Source of the DNA: Alviniconcha marisindica | Lineage: Eukaryota; Mollusca; Gastropoda; Provannidae | Reading direction: 5' to 3' | DNA: 64,000 bases | Assembly (NCBI GenBank): GCA_018857735.1 | Contig: JABMCL010002025.1 | Coordinates: forward strand, 320,001 to 384,000 | Translations under genes and position numbers: made by a program | The notes under the pieces: generated by a model | Database searches by the model: none | What the model saw: only the letters and a program-made list of their open reading frames with translations | What the model was told of the DNA's origin: nothing | Shown here: in pieces, positions 56,501 through 64,000 of the stretch | Layout: each line of letters starts with the position of its first letter | How positions within the stretch are numbered: position 1 is the stretch's first letter

Positions 56501-56856
56501 GTGTATCGCATCAGCCAACTATCATGTACCACTTTCACTCAAAGACGAAACTTACGTCATTGATATTTCGGTTGCTGTCGAGAGAATCGTGTTTACGCCG
56601 TGTGCCTGTCTTTGCGGGACAGCAAGGGGTAAAGGAACGGTCCGAGGCGAGAAGAATAAATTGGTGTGTTTTTCAGGCCTGCCGTGATGGGCCTGCAAAC
56701 ACTGCGGGTACCAACAAAGAGGGACCACAATGGGTTTAAACCTTTCTCTTGCCGCGTTTGAAGCGAGTCGGCCGCAAGCTGAGATGGTGACGAGGTGGCT
56801 TAACGCTATCAAAGGGCCGCATGCCAACCGCCGTGTTGAACAATTAGCTACACAGG

Positions 56857-57480
56857 TACTGAGGGTGGCCATTTACAGTGCACGCTGAGGTGCTGAGGGT
56901 GGCCATTTACAGTGCACGTTGAGGTGCTGAGGGTGGCCATTTACAGTGCACGTTGAGGTGCTGAAGGGTGGCCATTTACAGTGCACGTTGAGGTGCTGAG
57001 GGTGGCTGGCCATTTACAGTGCACGTTGAGGTGCTGAGGGTGGCTGCCATTTACAGTGCACGCTGAGGTGCTGAGGGTGGCCATTTACAGTGCACGCTGA
57101 GGTGCTGAGGGTGGCCATTTACAGTGCACGCTGAGGTGCTGAGGTGGCTGGCCATTTACAGTGCACGTTGAGGTGCTGAGGGTGGCCATTTACAGTGCAC
57201 GTGAGGTGCTGAGGGTGGCCATTTACAGTGCACGCTGAGGTGCTGAGGGTGGCCATTTACAGTGCACAGTTAGGGTGGCCATTTACAGTGCACGTTGAGG
57301 TGCTGAGGGTGGCCATTTACAGTGCACGTTGAGGTGCTGAGGGTGGCTGGCCATTTACAGTGCACGTTGAGGTGCTGAGGGTGGCCATTTACAGTGCACG
57401 CTGAGGTGCTGAGGGTGGCTGGTCATTTACAGTGCACGTTGAGGTGCTGAGGGTGGCTGGTCATTTACAGTGCACGTTCA
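56857..57480. repeat. About 34-38-bp minisatellite, about 17 copies
   Basis: GAGGTGCTGAGGGTGGCCAT, TTACAGTGCACGTT; some units have an extra CTGG (GGTGGCTGGCCAT). A second phase follows next. Confidence 0.94.
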
Positions 57481-57700
57481 TAGTGCACATTCAGGGTGCT
57501 GACGATGGCTATTCATAGTGCACATTCAGGTGCTGACGATGGCCATTCATAGTGCACATTCAGGTGCTGACGATGGCCATTCATAGTGCACATTCAGGTG
57601 CTGACGATGGCCATTCATAGTGCACATTCAGGTGCTGACGATGGCCATTCATAGTGCACATTCAGGTGCTGACGATGGCCATTCATAGTGCACGTTGAGG
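57481..57700. repeat. 31-bp minisatellite derived from the preceding one, about 7 copies
   Basis: ATAGTGCACATTCAGGTGCT, GACGATGGCCATTC. It keeps the GTGCAC-GGTGCTGA-GATGGCCATT-like order of the previous array, so a mutated unit was re-amplified. Confidence 0.93.
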
Positions 57701-57769
57701 ACGCACTCTAACAGTCTGACACAGTAACGTGTCTCATTTCAGGGGCGAGCACTGGTGAAGATGTCTAAT

Positions 57770-58085
57770 CAATCAATACTTTATCAGTTTATGTCTGTTC
57801 ACAACAGGGTGATATAAGAACCCCCCCCCCCCCCCTCCAATCATATATTAGACAACAACAACAAAATTATATATTAGTAACTTATGCTAACTTACCCACA
57901 GAACTATGAACGATCAGTTTAACAATAGAAGCTATAACATCGGTGTTATACAAAATGTCTCTTATATTGTTACGAACTTTAAAGTCATACCGACTTTTCT
58001 GAAGTAACCTTGTAGTAATAGGGCATTCAAGTAGTATGTGGTTAACAGATAAGACATTCCTACGAATGCAAGCCACATTCTGTGA
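57770..58085 (-). pseudogene. LINE C-terminal relic and 3' end
   Basis: The minus-strand frame ACIRRNVLSVNHILLECPIT, TRLLQKSRYDF and NNIRDILYNTDVIASIVKLI, VHSSVGKLA stop. HILLECP followed by this spacing is the familiar C-terminal end of LINE pol proteins in invertebrates. A short 3' non-coding part with a C run follows to about 57770. It lacks the polymerase. It is a separate insertion from the RNase H relic at 56085, since their order does not fit one element. Confidence 0.75.
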
Positions 58086-58189
58086 ATATTAAGTGTTCTG
58101 AAGATGTCTAAGTCTGACATTTAAAGGCCCGGGATGCTGAAACATCCTCTTCGCTTGCAGTGTCTCGGTGATGCCGTGGCGCTGCTATG

Positions 58190-58312
58190 ATATGTTTGGG
58201 TCCTGGTTGATTGAATGTTTAGCGGTGCCGCTCGTAGCCTACTGATAGATATGTTTGGGTCCTGGTTGATTGAATGTTTAGCGGTGCCGCTTGTAGCCTA
58301 CTGATAGGTTTC
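58190..58312. repeat. About 60-bp tandem duplication
   Basis: GATATGTTTGGGTCCTGGTT, GATTGAATGTTTAGCGGTGC, CGCT, GTAGCCTACTGATA occurs twice with one difference. Confidence 0.92.
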
Positions 58313-58367
58313 ACGCATTCTCGTTCGACTGTTTTCACATCTCTAGACTGATGATGATGTAGAGCTG

Positions 58368-58518
58368 CATGTCCTCGGATGTCGGTTGGCATGTTAGGCA
58401 CAAACTGTGATCAGTGCGTGAGCATGGTTCAGTGTTGCTTTACATCCACGGAAACCATAAGGCTCGTTAGGACGGGGAGCCCAGGACGGCCACCTCGACT
58501 TTCACACAGCTCCTGAAC
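58368..58518 (+). mobile_element. Dispersed repeat family C, copy 3
   Basis: GTCCTCGGATGTCGGTTGGC, AGCATGGTTCAGTGTTGCTT, TACATCCACGGAAACC, CCCAGGACGGCCACCTCGAC, ACAGCTCCTGAACTCTG. Confidence 0.78.
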
Positions 58519-58539
58519 TCTGCGATGATATCTAGACTA

Positions 58540-58805
58540 CCCCTGGCGGAGTTTATATACCTTGTATAATTTACTCGCGTGCCATGTGAGAGTTACCGTC
58601 AGCGACTCGGGTCTTTGTTGTGTAAACATTTACTTTTCAATACTGTGATAATAATACGTTGTGTGTGTATGGTGTGCTTTTTTGCCCTGTTAAAATATTA
58701 GTTTGTTATTTATTTTATTTCTTACTGTGCACCGCAAGACAAACTTACTTGTAAACTTGTACTGGGACAAGAAAAAATTAATATTCTGATTCTGATTCTT
58801 AACGC
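58540..58805 (+). mobile_element. Possible LINE (CR1/L2-like) 3' UTR with ATTCTG tail
   Basis: GCAAGACAAACTTACTTGTA, AACTTGTACTGGGACAAGAA, then ATTCTGATTCTGATTC. A short repeated 3' tail after such a segment is typical of CR1/L2-type LINEs. No coding part remains, so this is tentative. Confidence 0.4.
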
Positions 58806-58989
58806 TGTACAAATCAAGAAATGTTATATTTCAAGACACACATCAATATGTTACTTAAATTAGCCTAAAACAACAACTTAAAAAGAGAAATTCACTCTAT
58901 CTTTATATCAATACACATATATTTAAAATTCACTTTAAAACATAGCACTTAGAATATACGAATTTATGCATTAAGCAAATAATGTAGTA

Positions 58990-59228
<239 letters not shown>

Positions 59229-59720
59229 CACACACACACTACAAACACACACACTACAAGCGCACACCCACGTGTGCACACATAATATGCGAAGTGGTAT
59301 ACGTTTATTTGTCTATGATATATAAAGTCCCATGTCCTGGACAGAAATACATTAAACCTCCGTGAAATTACATGTATGACCCCAACTTTAGAAGGTGTAG
59401 GGGAAGGGGTGCTGGGACAAGGGGGGGGGGGGGGCAGATTTAAAAGGTACAGAGGGAGGGTCACCTTGTCACGAAGAACAAAACTCTCCCATCGTTGTCA
59501 AGGTACGACTGTACCTGCATTAGCCTCCACCCCGGAATAAAAACGGATAATTGGCTGCCGTGAGAAGTTCACTGCGGTGTCCTTTGTGCCCCTTCGCCGA
59601 TGCTGTGCCTTTGTTTGAGCAGACGACAACGTGGTGCGGTTTACGTTGGGTCAGTATGTACATCATTCCCTCGCTGCACAAACAGGTGTCAGGTGGGTGA
59701 AAGGGCCTGCGTGGCGCTCT

Positions 59721-62283
59721 TACCGGCATACCGGCAGTCAGTTATTTTACAGGAACTTTAAAGTTCCTTTAGAATAACTGACCATACCGGCAGTCAGTTA
59801 TTTTAGAGGATCTTTACAGTTCCTTTAGAATAACTGACCATACCGGCAGTCAGTTATTTTAGAGGAACTTTAAAGTTCTTTTATAATAATTGACCATACC
59901 GGCAGTCAGTTATTTTAGAGGATCTTTAAAGTTCCTTTAGAATAATTGACCATACCGGCAGTCAGTTATTTTAAAGGAACTTTAAAATTCTTTTATAATA
60001 ATTGACCATACCGGTAGTCCGTTATTTTAGAAGAACTTTAAAGTTCCTTTAGAATAATTGACCATACCGGTAGTCAATTATTTTTGAGGATCTTTAAAGT
60101 TCTTTTAAAATAATTGACCATACCGGTAGTCAGTTATTTTAAAGGATCATCGAACTAACTGACTATGCCGGTAGTCAATTATTTTACCGGTAGTCACTTA
60201 TTTTAATGGGACTTTGAACGAATTGACTATACCGGTAGTCAATTATTTTACTGGTAGTCAACTATTTTAAAGAACTTTGAACTAACTGACTATACCGGTA
60301 GTCAATTATTTTACCAGTAGTCACTTACTTTAATCGGACTTTGGACAAATTGACTATACCGGTAGTCACTTATTTTACTGGTAGTCAACTATTTTAAAGG
60401 AATTTGAACTAACTGACTATATCGGTGGTCAGTTATTTTAAAGGAACTTTGAACTAATTGACTATACCGGTAGTCTGGCTACACCAGTAGTCAATTATTT
60501 TAATGGAACTTTGAACTAATTGACTATACCGGAAGTCAGTTATTTTAAAGGAACTTTTAGCTAATTGACTATAACGGTAGTCAGTTCAGTTGGTTGAGTG
60601 TTGCTTTACGTCCACAGAAAGCGTAGGCTTATCAGGGACGGGAGCCCAGGACGGCCACCTCGACTTTTACACACCTCCTGAGCTCTGAGTTATTTTAAAG
60701 GAACTTTGAACCAGTTGCCTATACCGGTTGTCAGTTATTTTACCGGTAGTCACTTATTTTAAAGGAACTTTGAACCAGTTGCCTATACCGGTTGTCAGTT
60801 ATTTTACCGGTAGTCACTTATTTTAAAGGAACTTTGAACCAGTTGCCTATACCGGTTGTCAGTTATTTTACCGGTAGTCACCATACCGGTTGTCAGTTAT
60901 TTTACCGGTAGTCACTTATTTTAAAGGAACTTTGAACCAGTTGCCTATACCGGTTGTCAGTTATTTTACCGGTAGTCACTTATTTTAAAGGAACTCTGAA
61001 CCAGTTGCCCATACCGGTTGTCAGTTATTTTACCGGTAGTCACTTATTTTAAAGGAACTTTGAACCAGTTGCCTATACCGGTTGTCAGTTATTTTACCGG
61101 CAGTCACTTATTTTAAAGGAACTTTGAACCAGTTGCCTATACCGGTTGTCAGTTATTTTACCGGTAGTCACTTATTTTAAAGGAACTTTGAACTAATTGA
61201 CTATACCTGTAGCCAATTATTAAAGGAAATTTGAACCAATTGACTATACTGGTAGTCAGTTATTTTAAAGGAATTTTGAGCTAATTGATTATACCAGTAG
61301 TCAGTTATTTTAAAGGAACTTTGAAATAATTGACTATTCCGGTAGTCAGTTAGTTTAAAGGAACTTTGAACCAATTGACTATACTGGTAGTCAGTTATTT
61401 TAAAGGAACTTCGAACGAATTGCCAGCCTTCTAGTTAAGGCTCTGAGTTATTTTAAAGGAACTCTGAACCAGTTGACTATACCGGTTGTCAGTTATTTTA
61501 CCGGTAGTCACTTATTTTAAAGGAACTTTGAACTAATTGACTATACCTGTAGCCAATTATTAAAGGAAATTTGAACCAATTGACTATACTGGTAGTCAGT
61601 TATTTTAAAGGAACTTTGAGTTAATTGATTATACCAGTAGTCAGTTATTTTAATGGAACTTTGAAATAATTGACTATTCCGGTAGTCAGTTTAAAGGAAC
61701 TTTGAACCAATTGACTATACCGGTAGACAGTTATTTTAAAGGAACTTCGAACGAATTGCCAGCCTTCTAGTTAAGGCTCTGAGTTATTTTAAAGGAACTC
61801 TGAACCAACTGACTATACCGGTTGTCAGTTATTTTACCGGTAGTCACTTATTTTAAAGGAACTTGGAACTAATTGACTATACCGGTAGTCAATTATTAAA
61901 GGGAATTTGAACCAATTGACTATACCGGTAGTCAGTTATTTTAAAGGAACTCTATTATAAAGGAACTTTGAAATCATTGACTATACCGGTAGTTATTTTA
62001 AAACAACTTTGAACTAATTGACTATACCTGTAGTCAGTTATTTTAATTAGGAACTTTGAACCAATTGACTATACCGGTAGTCAATTATGTTAAAGGAACT
62101 TTGAACTAGCTGACTAGACCAGTAGTCAGTTATTTTAAAGGAACTCTATTATAAAGGAACTTTGAAATCCTTGACTATACCGGTAGTCAGTTATTTTAAA
62201 AGAACTTTGAACTAATTGACTATACCGGTAGTCAGTTATTTTAATTAGGAACTTTTAATTAGGAACGTTACAATAACTGACTA
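59721..62283. repeat. 2.6-kb satellite of 45-62-bp units with TACCGGTA palindrome
   Basis: Core unit TTGACTATACCGGTAGTCAG, TTATTTTAAAGGAACTTTGA, AC. Early units (59721-60120) read ACCGGCAGTCAGTTATTTTA with a 61-base period. Middle ones (60690-61190) alternate ACCGGTTGTC and ACCGGTAGTCAC with about a 62-base period. Late ones form a higher-order repeat of about 333 bases, shown by GCCAGCCTTCTAGTTAAGGC at about 61421 and 61757. A piece of repeat family C is inserted at 60590-60690. Non-coding. Confidence 0.94.
60590..60692 (+). mobile_element. Dispersed repeat family C, partial copy inside the satellite
   Basis: GTTGCTTTACGTCCACAGAA, AGCCCAGGACGGCCACCTCG, ACACCTCCTGAGCTCTGAG. The GGCTCTGAGTTATTTT joint near 61440 and 61775 suggests that its right edge was later amplified with the array. 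Confidence 0.75.
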
Positions 62284-62289
62284 CCGGTA

Positions 62290-62545
62290 CACCAGTAAGA
62301 CCGGTGCAAGGTCTTTCCAATGTCAAGTGCCTTGCGTGTGGAACTCTGTTCCGATCCGGAGTCATTTTTCAACATTTCTCGCATCTTTTGAATCCAGCTT
62401 CAAAACGCATCTCTTCCGCACCACCTTCACCTGAAACTCTGAAATTAACACTGTGGAGGCGAGGTATGGGGCAGGAAGGGGAGGGGGGGGTGAAGGGCGG
62501 TTGGGCAATCTGAATCACGCGCGAGCGTGTGCTAATCAGGTCATC
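62290..62545 (+). mobile_element. LINE 3' end relic next to the satellite
   Basis: Reads KTGARSFQCQVPCVWNSVPI, then FSTFLASFESSFKTHLFRTT and a stop. This is the same LINE C-terminal pattern (ARSF...WNS-P...F-S-LKTHLF) as 13160 but a different subfamily. It is followed by a short G-rich non-coding stretch. Confidence 0.72.
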
Positions 62546-62889
62546 GATGTTCACGCCTGGTGTTTTGTGACGCCGTGATGCGCACACGGACAGACGGTGA
62601 AACTAGTTCTGAAAATCATTTGAACTCGAAGGTTTGCTCAGCTGATCTGTACTGGCTCGCAAAACAACAACATCAACAAATGCACAGAGACACGGAACAG
62701 ATTTGTTTGCAACAAGACATTAATTGGCAAACTCCAAGCACGTGTAAGGTTAAGAAAAACGCACATTTAATTCAAAACACAACATGCGAATTTTGCAGCT
62801 CTGATTATATACATGTATACAGACATGTACAAGCAAATGACAAAATAATCAGTCGCAAATGAGCTGACGTAAATTAGGCTAAAGCTTCT

Positions 62890-62955
62890 TCTTTTTTTTA
62901 CAGACATAAGAAATCTTTTACAGACATAAGAAATCTTTTACAGACATACCAAAGT
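62890..62955. repeat. 21-bp tandem repeat, 3 copies
   Basis: TTTACAGACATAAGAAATCT repeated, the last copy diverged. Confidence 0.9.
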
Positions 62956-63063
62956 ATGTGAAAGTAATGTGACGGACCGGAGTGGTGGAGTGAGAGGTCC
63001 AGCGGCAGGAGAGAGATGTTGTTGTGCCGGTCACAGATGCTGATGTGCAACGTCTAAAGTGTG

Positions 63064-63122
63064 CGTAAGAACTTTGGTGTTTTACGCCCAGTCAGCCAGT
63101 ACGGTTATATCAGGGCGAGTAT
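63064..63122 (+). repeat. Dispersed box (family B), best copy
   Basis: TTGGTGTTTTACGCCCAGTC, AGCCAGTACGGTTATATCAG, GGCGA. Compare 205-272 and 11262-11318. Confidence 0.6.
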
Positions 63123-63212
63123 TTAGGTGTGGTGCACAACACTAAACTAAACTGCCGGCGCCGAACGCGTGTGGCGACAGCTATGACGAGACACCACTTA
63201 TAAGTCAGCAAC

Positions 63213-63540
63213 GTGAGCCGGTTTGGCCTAGCGGTAAGGCGTTAGGCTGGTAAGCGGAAGGACCTCGGTTCGATACCGCTTCGGCTCTCCTTTCTCTTCA
63301 AAAAGGTTGTGGTTTGTGGACACTGTCTTGTGACTTTGTCCATCAATTCCTACTGAAACATTAAAATGGCTCTCATCGCTGCCCATCTTAATGCAGAAGT
63401 CATTCTGGTGGTGACAGTGTAGCGATAGGTATATAATCTCCCTCTCCCCCCATCTCCATACCCCCTTCCCCCCCTTCTCCCCGTCCCTAATAAGCCGTAC
63501 GGTTCCTGCGGACGTTAAGCACCATGTTTATTTACTTACT
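63213..63540 (+). mobile_element. tRNA-derived SINE (family A), best copy
   Basis: The tRNA-like head is at 63215-63287: GAGCCG pairs with CGGCTC at its ends, A-box-like TTTGGCCTAGCGG, B-box-like GGTTCGATACC. Body CAAAAAGGTTGTGGTTTGTG, ACTGTCTTGTGACTTTGTCC, TAAAATGGCTCTCATCGCTG; C/T-rich zone; CCCCGTCCCTAATAAGCC; tail TTAAGCACCATGTTTATTTA. It appears to be the least decayed member. Confidence 0.88.
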
Positions 63541-63769
63541 AAGTCAGCAAGGAGCAGCTGCCGTTTCTTTTTCTCATTAATAATAATAGGGAACTTATAG
63601 AACGCTTTCATAAACTCAAAGCGCTTTATAATTGAACTTAAAGAAAAACATACAATGCGCAGATACCCATAACATTACTATTTTCATCTATGCTTCAACA
63701 GTTCATGGTCAGTGGCCCAAAATCACACTACAAAGTACAACTGAACATACTACTTCTAATTCTATAAAA

Positions 63770-63822
63770 GACACACACACACACACACACATATATAGAT
63801 AGATAGATAGATAGATATACAC
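63770..63822. repeat. CA and TAGA microsatellite
   Basis: CA block then five TAGA units. It follows an AATAATAAT...AAAGCGCTTTA retroelement-tail-like segment at 63572-63645. Confidence 0.85.
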
Positions 63823-63861
63823 ACACAGACACGATGCAAAACGGATTCAGAGATCAAGCTT

Positions 63862-64000
63862 CTCATTTAAGAAAAGAGGAAACCGCAAGATCTCATAGTG
63901 TACACCGATGGTTCAGTCACAAGTCAGGGTGGGGCTTCGCTGTCAAGCAGAGTGCGACGACGATCCGTAACTTTTCATAGCAATGTCCCCACTGCAGGCT
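63862..64000 (+). pseudogene. LINE RNase H N-terminal fragment, frameshifted, cut by the window edge
   Basis: RQDLIVYTDGSVTSQG, then with a one-base shift GWGFAVKQSATTIRNFS and a stop. YTDGS contains the first catalytic Asp of RNase H, and the WGF-VK continuation is typical of invertebrate LINE RNase H. Inactive as it stands. The element may continue beyond the window. Confidence 0.75.

Noticed and set aside
63215..63287. Functional tRNA gene
   Set aside because: The same head with the same body and tail occurs at 762 (reverse) and 4171, so it is a SINE.

Overview
This is animal nuclear DNA, most likely from a lophotrochozoan and probably a mollusc. Genes are split by GT-AG introns. There are tRNA-derived SINEs, LINE relics, TTAA-flanked MITE-like elements, long CA/CT microsatellites and a very large load of minisatellites. 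The animal assignment follows from the nuclear receptor and the chitin-binding gene. The molluscan assignment is an inference from repeat style and protein flavour and is less certain.

Two protein-coding genes are supported. (1) A plus-strand nuclear receptor of the E78/NR1E type runs from 2765 to 24610 in eight coding exons. Every junction is GT-AG and every phase matches, giving a 501-residue protein with an A/B region, two zinc fingers, a hinge, a full ligand-binding domain and an AF-2 core. (2) A minus-strand gene, 55000 down to 50142, has two coding exons for a 221-residue secreted protein with three six-cysteine chitin-binding (CBM14, peritrophin-A) domains. I see no other convincing host gene. 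The many other open frames lie in tandem repeats or transposon relics.

Layout: 1-2764 SINE pile-up and receptor upstream region; 2765-24610 receptor gene, with introns full of minisatellites, a palindrome-rich foldback element, a LINE 3' end and a MITE; 24611-about 27200 probable 3' UTR with a tandem array; 27200-50000 intergenic, with about ten arrays, two more MITEs, two inverted-repeat elements and a CpG-rich stretch (36-44 kb) with repeated CCAAT boxes; 50142-55000 chitin-binding gene, whose 4.2 kb intron holds an inverted SINE pair and a 2.2 kb array; 55000-64000 LINE relics, a 2.6 kb TACCGGTA satellite, a SINE and a LINE RNase H fragment at the right edge.

The most unusual signal is that several minisatellites are built from exon-intron junctions. 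The splice donor of receptor exon 6, the acceptor of exon 7, the acceptor of exon 4 and the donor of the chitin-binding gene's first exon have each been copied repeatedly together with adjoining exon sequence. This leaves rows of decoy splice sites beside the real ones. The exon 6 donor unit is 33 bp and stays in frame, so alternative donor use would add 11-residue repeats to the ligand-binding domain.
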